Numbered from the stretch's first letter, positions 36,522 through 46,510 are shown. The stretch: DNA of 64,000 nt from Weeksellaceae bacterium TAE3-ERU29 (GCA_019218445.1 JAHUUM010000001.1:62001-126000), one strand, 5' to 3'. The notes: generated by a model from the letters alone, not told the origin. Numbers and translations: made by a program.

Positions 36522-36560
36522 AAAAAGCGGAACTTGTTAAATTAAGTTTCGCTTTTTATT
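36522..36560 (+). terminator. Terminator after the META lipoprotein gene
   Basis: AAAAAGCGGAACTT / AAGTTTCGCTTTTT with one mismatch and a T-rich tail. Confidence 0.75.
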
Positions 36561-36663
36561 TTTTCGTTAAAAAACAGAAAAATATATGCTTTATTTTATT
36601 AATATTTAGTTCTATAATTTATTTAGGTACTGTTTTTGAATTAGTTTTATAAAATCAAAGATA

Positions 36664-37350
36664 ATGGGGTATTATATTTTAATTGGAATTTTTTCATTAA
36701 TTAGCATGGCTGTCAGCCAAACATTAAAAGCTAAATTCAGGAAATATTCTCAAGTAAGATTATCTAACGGAATGAGCGGAAGGGAAATTGCAGAACAAAT
36801 GTTAGCCGACAATGGTATACATGATGTGAAAGTAGTTTCTGTTCCGGGGCAATTAACTGATCATTACAATCCGATTACCAAAACGGTAAACTTATCTGAG
36901 GCTGTATATCTCGAAAGAAATGCGGCCGCAGCCGCTGTCGCTGCTCATGAATGTGGGCATGCTGTTCAACATAAAGTTGGTTACAGTTGGTTACAATTTC
37001 GTTCTAAAATGGTTCCTATTGTAAATATAAGTTCCAATTTATCTATGTTTTTAATTATGGGTGGTATCTTTTTATATGCCTCCTCCAATATTCCATATGT
37101 ATTGGCTTTTGGTGTTATAGCATTTGCCGTTACTACTTTATTTACCTTTGTAACTTTACCTGTAGAATATGACGCCAGTAACCGAGCCTTGGCTTGGATG
37201 AAACAAAAAAACATTGTACAACCTCAAGAATATGCCGGAGCAAAAGACTCTCTAAAATGGGCTGCAAGAACTTATTTAGTAGCTGCATTAGGCTCATTAG
37301 CTCAATTGATATATTTCGCGAGTTTGCTTTTAAATAATAGAAGAAGTTAA
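36664..37350 (+). CDS. Membrane zinc metallopeptidase, YugP family
   Basis: 228 aa. The zinc motif HECGHAVQH (~97-105, HExxH with an extended His) follows a run of Ala. An N-terminal hydrophobic helix (YYILIGIFSLISMAVSQTL) and two or three C-terminal helices place it in the inner membrane. The family signature VSVPGQLTDHYNP lies before the motif, and VEYDASNRALAWM after it, as in YugP/DUF proteins. Substrate unknown. Monocistronic, ending in a terminator. Confidence 0.85.
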   Translation: MGYYILIGIFSLISMAVSQTLKAKFRKYSQVRLSNGMSGREIAEQMLADNGIHDVKVVSVPGQLTDHYNPITKTVNLSEAVYLERNAAAAAVAAHECGHAVQHKVGYSWLQFRSKMVPIVNISSNLSMFLIMGGIFLYASSNIPYVLAFGVIAFAVTTLFTFVTLPVEYDASNRALAWMKQKNIVQPQEYAGAKDSLKWAARTYLVAALGSLAQLIYFASLLLNNRRS

Positions 37351-37382
37351 TAAAAATAATTAAGCTCTCTTTTTTAATATAG

Positions 37383-37420
37383 ACCACTTTTCGAATTCTG
37401 AAAAGTGGTTTTTATTTTTT
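37383..37420. terminator. Terminator between the YugP-type peptidase and uvrA
   Basis: ACCACTTTTC / GAAAAGTGGT with loop GAATTCT and a T-rich tail on the plus strand, between convergent genes. Confidence 0.8.
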
Positions 37421-37451
37421 ATATAAAGTTTAAACCGAATTAAAAAAGATA

Positions 37452-40262
37452 TTAAATAAACTTCGCGGTAAAGCTATCTTTCACCTTTTTCACTTCGTTT
37501 GGTGTTCCTTGAGCAATTACTTTTCCACCTCTTGCACCACCGTCAGGACCGATATCTATAATATAATCTGCCATACGAATTACGTCTATATTATGTTCTA
37601 TCACTATTACTGTATTCCCCAAATCCACAAGCCTTTGGATTACGTCCATCAATACCCGAATGTCCTCAAAATGCAATCCTGTGGTTGGCTCATCTAAAAT
37701 ATAAAAAGTACTTCCTGTTTGTTTTTTGCTTAATTCCGTGGCTAATTTTACACGCTGAGCTTCTCCCCCACTTAAAGTCGTAGATTGTTGTCCTAAAGTA
37801 ATATATCCTAAACCAACTTCTTGCAACATTTTTACTTTTTGATAGATTTTAGGAATCGGTTCAAAAAATTCTACGGCATCAGAAATCGTCATATCCAATA
37901 CATCGGCAATCGATTTTCCTTTGTAACGAACTTCCAACGTTTCTCGGTTAAATCTTTTTCCATGACAAGTTTCGCAAGGCACATAAATATCAGGCAAGAA
38001 ATTCATTTCTATTTGTCTTAATCCCGCTCCCTGACAAGTTTCGCATCTTCCGCCTTTTACATTAAATGAAAACCTGCCCGGTTTATAACCTCTTATTTTC
38101 GCCTCGGGTAAATTAGAAAAAAGACTTCTAATGTCCGAGAAAACGCCCGTATAAGTTGCAGGATTACTTCTTGGCGTTCTCCCGATTGGCGACTGGTCTA
38201 TATCTATCACTTTATCTAAGTGTTCCAAACCTTTTATTTCCTTATACGGCAATGGTTTTTTAACCGCATGAAAGAAATGCTGATTTAAAATTCGGTAAAG
38301 AGTTTCATTAATTAAGGTTGATTTCCCACTTCCCGAAACTCCCGTAACAACCGTTAAAGTCCCCAATGGAATAGAAATATCTACATCTTTTAAATTATTT
38401 CCCGATGCTCCTTTTAATTCAATAAAATCTCCCGTTCCTTTTCTTGGCTCTTTCGGGATTTCAATTTCTTTAATTTTATTGATGTAATCTGCGGTTAAAG
38501 TTTTTGCTTTTTTCAATTCTTTTGGCGTTCCTTCCCATACAATTCGTCCGCCTTTTACTCCAGCAAACGGACCAATATCCACGATATGGTCGGCAGACAT
38601 AATCATTTCCTCGTCGTGCTCTACCACAATTACGGAGTTTCCTATATCTCTAAGGTTTTTTAAAGATTTTATCAGTCTTTCATTATCTCTTGGGTGCAGT
38701 CCGATTGAAGGTTCATCTAAAATATATAAAACATTTACCAGTTGCGTTCCTATTTGTGTCGCTAATCGAATACGTTGAGCTTCCCCTCCTGAAAGTGTTT
38801 TAGAACCTCTGTCCAACGTTAAATAATCTAAGCCTACATCTAATAAAAATCCGCATCTTGTAGAAATTTCTTTTAAAATTTCACTTGCAATTTTATTTTG
38901 CTTTTCATCTAATCTATTCGGTAAATTATCTAACCATTCTTTAAGTTCTGCTAAATCTAAAGCGGAAACCTCAGCAATATTTTTTTCATCAATCTTAAAG
39001 TATAAAGATTCTTTCTTTAGGCGTGTTCCATGACAACTTGTACAAGTAACTAATTCAGAGTAATTTCGTTCTAAACTTTTTGTTTTTTTATTTTCTTTAT
39101 CGTTTATAACTCTCTCTAAATAAGGAACTACCCCCTCAAAATCAATATTGAATGTCTTTGTAACTTTAGAGGCTTTCAGCTCTTTTACTACATCTTCTAC
39201 CCAACCGTTTAGTATCGCATCTTTTGTTTCATCAGACAAATCTTTAAAAGGCGTTTTTATATCCTCATTATTCTTTTCTAAAATATACCCAATTTGCTGA
39301 TTAAAATATTTTTTATGTTTAATATCTTCCATTGGAGCCAAAGCCCCTTTTGCTATGCTTAAATTTTCATCGGGAACAATGGTAGACAGATTTATTTTAC
39401 GCAAATGTCCTAATCCATTACATGACGGACACGCTCCTTTTGGTGAGTTAAACGAAAATGTATTCGGTTCAGGTTTCGGATAAGAAATTCCCGAAGTGGG
39501 ACACATCATTTCTCGACTGAAATATTTGTATTCATTGGTTTCGTAATCTAAAACCATCATTACATCATCGCCTTGTAACATTGCGGTTTCTAAAGAAAGT
39601 TGCAACCTGTCATCTGACACAGAGTCGTTTAATAATAATTTATCTACAACTACCTCTATATCGTGATTTTTATATCTGTCCAGTTTCATGCCCGGCTCTA
39701 TATCTTGAATTTCGCCGTCTACTCGCACCTGAACAAATCCTCGCTTGGCAATTTGCTCAAATAATTCGCGGTAATGTCCTTTACGTGTTTTTACCACGGG
39801 AGCTAAAATTGCTATTTTTTTATCATTATATTTTTCTCGGAGTAAGGCTTTGATTTCATCATCGGTATAGCTTATCATTTTCTCGCCCGAAACATAAGAG
39901 TACGCAGTTGATGCTCTTGCAAAAAGCAATCGTAAGAAATCATAAATCTCGGTAATTGTCCCCACCGTAGAACGCGGACTTTTAGAAGTGGTTTTTTGCT
40001 CTATGGCAACCACAGGGGAAAGTCCGTCTATTTTATCCACATCAGGACGCTCCATTCCGCCCAAAAGCTGACGAGCATACGCCGAAAAAGTTTCGATATA
40101 ACGTCTTTGTCCTTCGGCATAAATAGTATCAAACGCCAAAGATGATTTTCCGCTTCCACTTAATCCCGTAAATACAACTAATTTATCTCGGGGAATTTCT
40201 AAATTAAAGTTTTTTAGATTGTGTTCTCTTGCTCCGTAAATCTGAATCTTATCGTTCTCCAT
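37452..40262 (-). CDS. uvrA: Excinuclease ABC subunit UvrA
   Basis: 936 aa, full length. Two ABC ATPase modules: Walker [19 protein letters not shown] (~30-47) and [15 protein letters not shown] in the second half; two signatures ([14 protein letters not shown] and [14 protein letters not shown]); zinc fingers [10 protein letters not shown] and [21 protein letters not shown]. It finds DNA lesions together with UvrB in nucleotide excision repair. Its upstream region carries a TAAATTTG box and is duplicated 1440 bp away at 41700. Confident. Confidence 0.95.
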   Translation of the reverse strand: MENDKIQIYGAREHNLKNFNLEIPRDKLVVFTGLSGSGKSSLAFDTIYAEGQRRYIETFSAYARQLLGGMERPDVDKIDGLSPVVAIEQKTTSKSPRSTVGTITEIYDFLRLLFARASTAYSYVSGEKMISYTDDEIKALLREKYNDKKIAILAPVVKTRKGHYRELFEQIAKRGFVQVRVDGEIQDIEPGMKLDRYKNHDIEVVVDKLLLNDSVSDDRLQLSLETAMLQGDDVMMVLDYETNEYKYFSREMMCPTSGISYPKPEPNTFSFNSPKGACPSCNGLGHLRKINLSTIVPDENLSIAKGALAPMEDIKHKKYFNQQIGYILEKNNEDIKTPFKDLSDETKDAILNGWVEDVVKELKASKVTKTFNIDFEGVVPYLERVINDKENKKTKSLERNYSELVTCTSCHGTRLKKESLYFKIDEKNIAEVSALDLAELKEWLDNLPNRLDEKQNKIASEILKEISTRCGFLLDVGLDYLTLDRGSKTLSGGEAQRIRLATQIGTQLVNVLYILDEPSIGLHPRDNERLIKSLKNLRDIGNSVIVVEHDEEMIMSADHIVDIGPFAGVKGGRIVWEGTPKELKKAKTLTADYINKIKEIEIPKEPRKGTGDFIELKGASGNNLKDVDISIPLGTLTVVTGVSGSGKSTLINETLYRILNQHFFHAVKKPLPYKEIKGLEHLDKVIDIDQSPIGRTPRSNPATYTGVFSDIRSLFSNLPEAKIRGYKPGRFSFNVKGGRCETCQGAGLRQIEMNFLPDIYVPCETCHGKRFNRETLEVRYKGKSIADVLDMTISDAVEFFEPIPKIYQKVKMLQEVGLGYITLGQQSTTLSGGEAQRVKLATELSKKQTGSTFYILDEPTTGLHFEDIRVLMDVIQRLVDLGNTVIVIEHNIDVIRMADYIIDIGPDGGARGGKVIAQGTPNEVKKVKDSFTAKFI

Positions 40263-40334
40263 GAAAAATATTGAACGGCAAATTTACGAATCTTTATGGT
40301 ATTATGCTTAAAGGATTAGTGTTTTTGTTTAAAT
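40260..40334 (-). repeat. uvrA promoter region, copy 1 of a 75-bp direct repeat
   Basis: Begins at the uvrA ATG and contains the -7 box TAAATTTG on the minus strand (plus 40279-40286). About 68 of 74 bases match copy 2 at 41700-41774. Confidence 0.85.
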
Positions 40335-40376
40335 CATTGTCCTATCTTTTGGGAATAACATATATTAAAAATTTAA

Positions 40377-41089
40377 TCATCTCTCCTTAATAAGAATTCG
40401 TCGTTTCCAACGTTCATTTTCTATAACTATAGAATCATAATTTTCTGTTGCTTCTATTACCCTAAACCTACTAATTTGATCCTTTTGAACAGGATCATAA
40501 GGAGTAGTAGGAGATAAAAAAATTTCTATTTCATAATTCCTGTTACCTTTCAGTGATTTAGAAAAATGATGATTTTTTTCCTGATTCCTAACCAATATTT
40601 TTCTGTCTTCGTCTTTCTTTATATGCTTAAACAATACCTTTCCTTCTTTATCAGTAAATTTATTTTCATAGTCACTTAGCACATATATATTAGGTACTAG
40701 TTTTCCATTTTCATCATAAACTGTAATATTTAGTTTTACAGAGTCCGTACTATAATTTGCATATTGCTTTATTTTACAATAAGGTTCATATTTTAACTCT
40801 GATAAATCATAATTTAAAATAAGAGAGTCTTTGCTAAGAAAATAATGTCCTTTTCCATTATTAGCAATAAAACCTGACAGTTCCTTAGCTGTAGTATCTT
40901 CAAAAATTCCATTTTTATAGAATATGAACGCCGAAGCATTAGTATCTACTTGAGGGAATTCTTTAGATTTTAAAATATAAACACCCTCTATTTTTTCTTG
41001 TCCATGACAAAAATATTAAAAAATAGAAATAAAATATAAAATACTTCTTTAATTTTCTTTTGCCTAATTATATTTGCTACTTTTTCCAT
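40377..41089 (-). pseudogene. Frameshifted lipoprotein-like gene, hypothetical (C-terminal part 40377-40682 on its own)
   Basis: Reading from an ATG at 41089 gives MEKVANIIRQKKIKEVFYIL and a hydrophobic stretch, then stops at MDKKK. One base further in frame, translation continues without stop to 40377 (CHGQEKIEGVYIL, then FIFYKNGIFED, GKGHYFLSKDSLILNYDL, NIYVLSDYENKF). The break is in a run of five T near the signal peptide; a sixth T would join the frames as LFLFFNIF-CHGQ, a lipobox. The mature part is ~220 residues, beta-rich, of no family I recognise. It may be decayed, phase-variable through the T run, or a sequencing error. Confidence 0.6.
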
Positions 41090-41146
41090 ATCCTAACGTT
41101 TTTTCATATAAGGACTTCCATGTCCTATTGTTTCTTATTATTCCTT
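41080..41146 (-). repeat. 67-bp intergenic direct repeat, copy 1
   Basis: Runs from the stop of the 127-aa gene through GGAAGTCCTTATATG to the start of the frameshifted gene (ATGGAAAAAG). Copy 2 is at 41593-41659 with only about three mismatches. Confidence 0.8.
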
Positions 41147-41521
41147 ATGAAAATTTATAGCCCAATCACGTATAGGTTTTATTTCATAAAGCTTATTATC
41201 TATGCGTTCAACTATGAATACTCTAGCAATATTATCATTTAGCTCTCTAAGTTTATCTAAAGAGATAAAGCATATATTTTTTAATTGGTCATAATTAATT
41301 TTTTTCTTTTTATAAACTAATGGGTCGTAAATGAAGACAAAAGTTCCTTTTTCCCTAATTTCGAATCTTTCGATGTAGGAAGATTCATCTGTAGGAACTT
41401 TTATTTTAAAATTATTTTTATACGAATTATAGTCTAAATAAACACTTTTTTTGTGCTGACTAAATATACTAGCACAAAAAAAACAGATAATTATTGTAAA
41501 ATACTTTTTTTTCATGGACAT
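41138..41521 (-). CDS. Small secreted hypothetical protein (127 aa)
   Basis: The signal peptide is MSMKKKYFTIIICFFCASIFS, cleaved near SQHK. The rest is ~105 residues of mixed alpha/beta character with many Lys, Ile and Asp (EIREKGTFVFIYDPLVY, ARVFIVERIDNKLYEI). I do not recognise a family. It is embedded between the two copies of the 67-bp repeat and lies upstream of a frameshifted lipoprotein gene, inside the island bracketed by the duplicated uvrA promoter. Short exported proteins in repeated cassettes are often immunity or surface proteins, but nothing here proves that. Confidence 0.55.
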   Translation of the reverse strand: MSMKKKYFTIIICFFCASIFSQHKKSVYLDYNSYKNNFKIKVPTDESSYIERFEIREKGTFVFIYDPLVYKKKKINYDQLKNICFISLDKLRELNDNIARVFIVERIDNKLYEIKPIRDWAINFHKE

Positions 41522-41592
41522 TCTTTTTCTTTTCCTTTTTTGTCGAAATCTTCAGCTATTTTATTTAGCTTTTTTCTTAAAGATAATTTCTT

Positions 41593-41659
41593 CTTTTTCC
41601 ATATCCTAACGTTTTTTCATATAAGGACTTCCAAATCCTGTTGTTTCTTATTATTCCTT
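41593..41659 (-). repeat. 67-bp intergenic direct repeat, copy 2
   Basis: Same element as 41080-41146, including the stop of an upstream frame (EKE-TAA) and a following ATGGAAAAAG, which here opens only a 13-codon frame. Confidence 0.8.
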
Positions 41660-41698
41660 CTCATCAGGAACAAGCTCCTTAAAAGAATTTGTCACTTT
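41651..41698 (-). pseudogene. Remnant C-terminus of a lost cassette gene
   Basis: Sixteen codons including the stop (KVTNSFKELVPDEKE) end inside repeat copy 2 exactly where the 127-aa gene ends in copy 1 (both terminate in KE). The rest of the gene is replaced by the duplicated uvrA promoter region. Confidence 0.4.
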
Positions 41699-41699
41699 T

Positions 41700-41774
41700 C
41701 ATGAATAATATTGAACGGCAAATTTACGAATCTTTATGGTATTATACTTAAAGAATTCGTGTTTTTGATTAAAT
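41700..41774 (-). repeat. uvrA promoter region, copy 2 of a 75-bp direct repeat
   Basis: Near copy of 40260-40334 including the TAAATTTG box (plus 41719-41726) and an ATG, offset by exactly 1440 bp. The downstream frame here stops after seven codons. Confidence 0.85.
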
Positions 41775-41785
41775 AAAAGTTCATG

Positions 41786-41958
41786 CTATTTTTTCATTAC
41801 TAAGTTTTTAGAAAACTTAATAATTGGTCTGGTAAAAATAAGAAAGAAAGCTAAAACATAAATATAAGACCCGTATGATTAAAAGATAAGTCTTCTTTAA
41901 AAAAAGTTAGAGCAAACCCTATTAATAGACAGACTACAAAAATTACAACTTTTCTCAT
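41786..41958 (-). pseudogene. Frameshifted small membrane protein
   Basis: ATG at 41958 reads MRKVVIFVVCLLIGFALTFF KEDLSFNHTG (shown in two parts), then ends at a TAG at 41851. One extra base after the GGG would continue as SYIYVLAFFLIFTRPIIKFSKNLVMKK to a stop at 41786, giving a ~57-aa protein with two hydrophobic helices. Two indels in this island suggest decay or assembly error. No family recognised. Confidence 0.45.
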
Positions 41959-41998
41959 AAAATATTATTTAGATTCTAAAGTACAAATAAATCTTTAA

Positions 41999-42622
41999 TT
42001 AAAAAACTAAATTTTCAAAATTATTTTTATAATAAACATTCTCTACATACCCATTATTAAGTGTTACAATTTTATCACATGTATTAAAAAGAGTTTCTAT
42101 AATATGAGAACTGATAAGAACAATTTTACCTTTGTCTTTCATCTTTTTTATAATATCATATAACAAATGAACACTTTCGAAATCCAGACCATTAAAAGGC
42201 TCGTCCAATACAATAATTGGTTTATCTAAAAGTAACATTGAAAGTAAGGCTAACTTTTTTTTCATTCCCGTAGAATAATTATTTACATAAGATTTAAGAG
42301 GGAGTTTAAAAAGCTCTCCGTATTTTTCTATCTGCTTTTCTTCTCCAAAATAATTTAAATATTCTTTTCCGGTAATAAAAGGATAAAAGTAATTTTGTGT
42401 TTCTATATAAGAAACATCATCTCTCTTTAGTTTCTTTTTATCCCATAATATTTCACCGGAAAAATCTAAATCTCCAAATATAGCATTGAATAAAGTCGTT
42501 TTTCCGGCTCCATTTTTTCCTAAAATCCCAACAATATTATTTTCATTATCAACATTAAATGATAAATTTTTCAGAACTTGGAGTTTATCGTATTTTACAC
42601 TGATATTCTTAATTTCTAACAT
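41999..42622 (-). CDS. ABC transporter ATP-binding protein
   Basis: 207 aa, a compact single nucleotide-binding domain. Walker A is GILGKNGAGKTTLFNA (~33-48), the Q-loop is at VSYIETQNY, the signature YSTGMKKKLALLSML, and Walker B PIIVLDEPFNGLDFES followed by the H-loop in LISSHII. It powers transport by the 309-aa membrane protein whose gene overlaps it by 14 nt. Similar compact pairs export peptides, lantibiotics or lipids, but the cargo is not known. Confident for the ATPase. Confidence 0.88.
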   Translation of the reverse strand: MLEIKNISVKYDKLQVLKNLSFNVDNENNIVGILGKNGAGKTTLFNAIFGDLDFSGEILWDKKKLKRDDVSYIETQNYFYPFITGKEYLNYFGEEKQIEKYGELFKLPLKSYVNNYSTGMKKKLALLSMLLLDKPIIVLDEPFNGLDFESVHLLYDIIKKMKDKGKIVLISSHIIETLFNTCDKIVTLNNGYVENVYYKNNFENLVF

Positions 42623-43538
42623 ATTTATTAATATTGTTTTTACTTAATTTCATACATTTTTTTATTTGTAAAATTGCAGGAAATATAAAAATAGAACTTA
42701 AAGCACTTCCGTAATAATCCATAATTGAATGATAGCTCTCCAGTTTTTTATGTGAATAATTGGCATATTTTTTAGTGATAATCAGTATCAAATATAAATT
42801 AATTATCAGCAAATATAGAGGCACCATATAATAATATTCGATATTTAGTAAAATAAAAAACAAGCAGTTAGGAAGTAAAATTATATTCAGAACTAAAATG
42901 TATTTTTTTATTTTATAGTTAAGTGAATAGGTAGAAAAATAAGCTCCTAACATTTCTTTGTTTTCATTATATTTAAAAGTATTTCTAATCCAATCCATTA
43001 CGATTAAAATACTGAAAATAAAAAAATCTTTTTGATAAGAGGTTATAAGAAAAATCGGAAGAAAGATAAAAACAGATATCGTATTTCTTCTTAAATAGCA
43101 TTTTAGTTCAAAAAGATAATCAGGGATAAAATGGAAGTTATAAATGAAAGATGGTATGCTTTTTCTTGTGAAAAATGAAAATAATATAATACCCGCAATA
43201 AAGGCAAGACTCACTACATCATATTTATAATTTATATTTATAGAAGAAAGTGAAATAAAGATTAAAACATTTTCTATAATTACCACTAAATGATAATAGC
43301 TCCCAAAAACTTTTTTTAAAAACAGAATATCTTTTCTATAAAAATGAAATATTAAGACTATGAATAAATATAGTAAATTCAAATAAATATTAGATAAAGA
43401 AATAAGTATCAATAAAATGAGAATAGGATATATAGAGAATGCTAATTTAGGATTAGATTCTACAATTCTAAATATTTGCTTAAGTCTAAATTTTAAATGA
43501 TGATATAGTAAACGAAACATTATATTAGCTATACTCAA
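42609..43538 (-). CDS. ABC transporter membrane protein, unassigned family
   Basis: 309 aa with about nine hydrophobic helices and few charged loops (for example KLAFSIYPILILLILISLSNIYL). No recognisable ABC-2 motif. The gene overlaps the ATPase gene by 14 nt, which makes it the cognate permease by context. It may be the transporter for, or resistant partner to, a product handled by the neighbouring secreted HEEGH protein (inference). Base composition is very AT-rich. Confidence 0.7.
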   Translation of the reverse strand: MSIANIMFRLLYHHLKFRLKQIFRIVESNPKLAFSIYPILILLILISLSNIYLNLLYLFIVLIFHFYRKDILFLKKVFGSYYHLVVIIENVLIFISLSSININYKYDVVSLAFIAGIILFSFFTRKSIPSFIYNFHFIPDYLFELKCYLRRNTISVFIFLPIFLITSYQKDFFIFSILIVMDWIRNTFKYNENKEMLGAYFSTYSLNYKIKKYILVLNIILLPNCLFFILLNIEYYYMVPLYLLIINLYLILIITKKYANYSHKKLESYHSIMDYYGSALSSIFIFPAILQIKKCMKLSKNNINKYVRN

Positions 43539-43602
43539 AATCTAACTTTAATTTGATTGAATAAATGTTACAAAAACAATATTATTAGGCTTATATTTTT
43601 CA

Positions 43603-44835
43603 TCACTCAATAGAATAAATAAGACCAAAATTAACTCTAAAATCATTATTTAAAGAAGGTGCTTCAGGTAAAAATCCTTTTGTTTTAGTTGAAATACCAC
43701 CATTAAAGTAAATTGAGTTTTCTCTTTCTTTTTTGAAAGAATAAATTTTATAGGCTAAATTTAAACTCCCTCCTACTCCAAACTCTTTTTCAGAGGTTCT
43801 AAAGTTTAAGTCTTTTGGTTGTGTCCAAAAATCAAGGGAAGTGTTTAATAACATATTCTTATTTAGTTCATAATTATGTAGTCTGACACCTCCGGCTAAA
43901 AAGATATTATCTTTATTGAAATACTCTATAATATAAGGGTTTAATTTTATGTTTTTATTTACATTATAATAGTAGAAGTTTTGCGAAGTATAATCGCCAA
44001 AAGGTGATAAGGAATAACCTAAACTGAAGCCTATTTTATTTCCATTTTTTAATGTGAAATTTTGTATTCCATACAGATTCGGATTAATAAAATTTATTAA
44101 AGATAAAAAAGCAATTCGTTTTGTATAGCTTTTCTCCTCTGATGTTAACTCACCCCAAGTTGTATATCTATGAAAAGAGTCATCCGGTCTATAAATATTC
44201 CTCACCATACCCCAAATATCATGTCCTACAACATCTCTTTCTAACTCGGGCTTTTTAAATTCATCTAAAGAGAATTTTTGATGATATAAAGAAGTCAAAT
44301 AATAACTACCTACTCCCAAGTTTCTCGCTATTAAATCCGGTTTTACATTTTCATATATTTGCTCTTCAAAAGCTAACTTAGAGTTTAATCTATTCAAGTA
44401 AGTATAGTCAGATTCTAAACCTGCTGTGTGAAGTCTTATATAGTTAGGTAAGTCATTTTTTCTTAAATCAATAAGGGTTGCATCTGTTACACCAATTACT
44501 TTTGCTACTCCATCTTCATCTACAAAGGGTACACTTATAGCTCCTATATTAAGCTCTGTTAATACTGAACGATGTCCTTCTTCATGTGTTAATGGTTGGA
44601 AAAATAAAGCTGTGGTAAAATAAGATATAAGTTCATATCTTCTCTTTGCTTTTTTATTTTTAAGAGGTATTTCATTCGAAATAAATCTTGTTCCTTCTAA
44701 GACAAAAGTATTAGATTGCTTCATGGTGAATAATTTAGATCCATCCATTACAGGTATTTCATAATACGTCTTTTCTTGTGCTTTTACAGAGGATATAAAT
44801 ATTAGAATAAATAATAGTGCAGATATATGTTTCAT
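43603..44835 (-). CDS. Secreted HEEGH-motif protein with beta-rich C-terminus (410 aa)
   Basis: The signal peptide ends at VKAQ. At ~83-91 the chain reads HEEGHRSVL, which fits the HExxH zinc-peptidase motif, and a downstream GLESDYTY could supply a further ligand. The C-terminal ~170 residues alternate beta strands with Asn/Tyr-rich turns (GNKIGFSLGYSLSP, SLNLAYKIYSF, YFNGGISTKTKG) and end in INFGLIYSIE-like style (VNFGLIYSIE), which is reminiscent of an outer-membrane barrel. I do not recognise a named family. It lies between lnt and the ABC transporter pair with gaps of 19 and 64 nt. Confidence 0.6.
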   Translation of the reverse strand: MKHISALLFILIFISSVKAQEKTYYEIPVMDGSKLFTMKQSNTFVLEGTRFISNEIPLKNKKAKRRYELISYFTTALFFQPLTHEEGHRSVLTELNIGAISVPFVDEDGVAKVIGVTDATLIDLRKNDLPNYIRLHTAGLESDYTYLNRLNSKLAFEEQIYENVKPDLIARNLGVGSYYLTSLYHQKFSLDEFKKPELERDVVGHDIWGMVRNIYRPDDSFHRYTTWGELTSEEKSYTKRIAFLSLINFINPNLYGIQNFTLKNGNKIGFSLGYSLSPFGDYTSQNFYYYNVNKNIKLNPYIIEYFNKDNIFLAGGVRLHNYELNKNMLLNTSLDFWTQPKDLNFRTSEKEFGVGGSLNLAYKIYSFKKERENSIYFNGGISTKTKGFLPEAPSLNNDFRVNFGLIYSIE

Positions 44836-44854
44836 ATTACTTTCATATAAAAAT

Positions 44855-46510
44855 TTAATTCTCCCTCTTCTTCATAAACAAACTCATTAGATGATAAGCC
44901 AATAAAACTCCGGTTAATAATAAAGCCATACGTCCCAGAACATCGCCCGTTTTGCTATACGTGGAAAGCTGATTATTTAAGTTTGCAGTTCCTTTTAATG
45001 CTCCTCGCTCATCATAATCAAGTGTATTTACAATATCTCCTCGCTGATTGATAAACGCTGATATTCCACTATTTGCAGAACGCACAACGTCTCTCCTATT
45101 TTCTATGGCTCGTAATTTGGCATATGCCAAAAGCTGTTTATGTCCTTGCGTGTTCCCCCACCAAGAATCGTTTGTGCTGATAGAAATTAAATTTGCTCCA
45201 TTGTTTACAAACTCCGACGTAAATTCCCCAAAAATGGATTCATAACAAACCAATGGTGCGATTCGAGCTTTATTTTCTGTATTCGTAAAAACCGAACGCT
45301 CTTCCTGTGTTGTCAAAGAATTTACACTTCCGCCAAAATCCAGCATAGCCTCTCCTATCAAGGGTTTAAGAATGCTCATATATGGAAACAACTCTACCCC
45401 CACTACCAATTTTGATTTAAAATAAACTTCTAAACTATCTACATTATTTACCTGAACGACTGCATTGTATTTATTCGCCCAAATGCCTTGTCCCACTTCA
45501 ATCGCGGTAGGATTTGGCTCTTCCTCAGCCTCTGTAAACTTAACTGCATCTGCTCCGGAAATAAAATTCAATTTTTTGTAATTCTCTATGAAAGTTTTTA
45601 TTTGAGTAATATAATAATCGTTGTCTGCACTGTTTAGATTAACACTTTCTATTCCGGGAAAAGCTGTTTCCGGTGCAATTATAAAATCAGTAGAGTCTGA
45701 AATTGCACTTTGCGAAAGTTCAAACAAATCATATAAAATATCATCACCCGACTTTGAATACTTCTCATAATACGGGTTGAGTTTAGGCTGCAATAAAACT
45801 ACATTTACAGTTCCGTCCTTTTTTTCTTCATAAGAGGAATACATTAATAATGAAATCAAAATCGGAATAATCATTAATGCTAATCCTGTAATTAAATTAG
45901 GCTTTATTTTATTTCTTCTATGCTCTAAATAAGAATTTAATGCTAAAAACAAGAAAATATTTACAACAATTATCCAAATTGTTCCGCCCAAAGCTCCCGT
46001 AACGCTATACCATTGTATGCATTCATGATAACTTGCAAATCCATTTCCTAAATTGAGCCAAGGCCATGCAAAATCCCAGTTTAAATGGAGTTTTTCTAAG
46101 GTTATCCAAGCAACAGGCAAAAATAAATATCCATAAAAATTCCCATGATTTTTCCTAATTTTATGAAATACTAAAAATGTGGTTGCCATTAATAAGGAAT
46201 TGACTATTACAGCAAAACCAAATGCAAACCAGGCTTGTCCTAATTGTTCTGAAGTCGGGTTTTCTTGTGGATGTGCATTGCTCAACCAAAAGTAACTTAA
46301 ACTATTCCATACAATGAAGGTAAGCAGGCTTAATAAAAATATTCTTAATCCTTTTCTTTTGAAAGTTGCATCTGAAAATTGCTTCTCAATTAATAATAAC
46401 GGAATGAACGCAATAAACAGAAAAAACGGGACTCCGTAGGTTGGCCATGAAATGGTAAATAACAATCCGGAGATTACAGCTAATAAAATTGATTTCCACA
46501 TAATGGGCAA
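44855..46510 (-). CDS. lnt: Apolipoprotein N-acyltransferase
   Basis: 551 aa. Six or seven N-terminal membrane helices (~1-220) precede a nitrilase-like periplasmic domain with the catalytic triad: Glu in FIIAPETAFPG (~265-275), Lys in YFKSKLVVGVELFPY (~357-371) and Cys in APLVCYESIFGEF (~408-420). It adds the third acyl chain to the N-terminal Cys of lipoproteins at the inner membrane, relevant to the M13 and META lipoproteins in this window. It is divergent from pssA. Confident. Confidence 0.92.
   Translation of the reverse strand: MPIMWKSILLAVISGLLFTISWPTYGVPFFLFIAFIPLLLIEKQFSDATFKRKGLRIFLLSLLTFIVWNSLSYFWLSNAHPQENPTSEQLGQAWFAFGFAVIVNSLLMATTFLVFHKIRKNHGNFYGYLFLPVAWITLEKLHLNWDFAWPWLNLGNGFASYHECIQWYSVTGALGGTIWIIVVNIFLFLALNSYLEHRRNKIKPNLITGLALMIIPILISLLMYSSYEEKKDGTVNVVLLQPKLNPYYEKYSKSGDDILYDLFELSQSAISDSTDFIIAPETAFPGIESVNLNSADNDYYITQIKTFIENYKKLNFISGADAVKFTEAEEEPNPTAIEVGQGIWANKYNAVVQVNNVDSLEVYFKSKLVVGVELFPYMSILKPLIGEAMLDFGGSVNSLTTQEERSVFTNTENKARIAPLVCYESIFGEFTSEFVNNGANLISISTNDSWWGNTQGHKQLLAYAKLRAIENRRDVVRSANSGISAFINQRGDIVNTLDYDERGALKGTANLNNQLSTYSKTGDVLGRMALLLTGVLLAYHLMSLFMKKREN

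Noticed and set aside
40377-40682. Independent 101-aa gene starting with GTG at 40682
   Set aside because: The frame is open for another ~330 nt upstream with coding-like sequence, so this is the tail of a longer, frameshifted gene.
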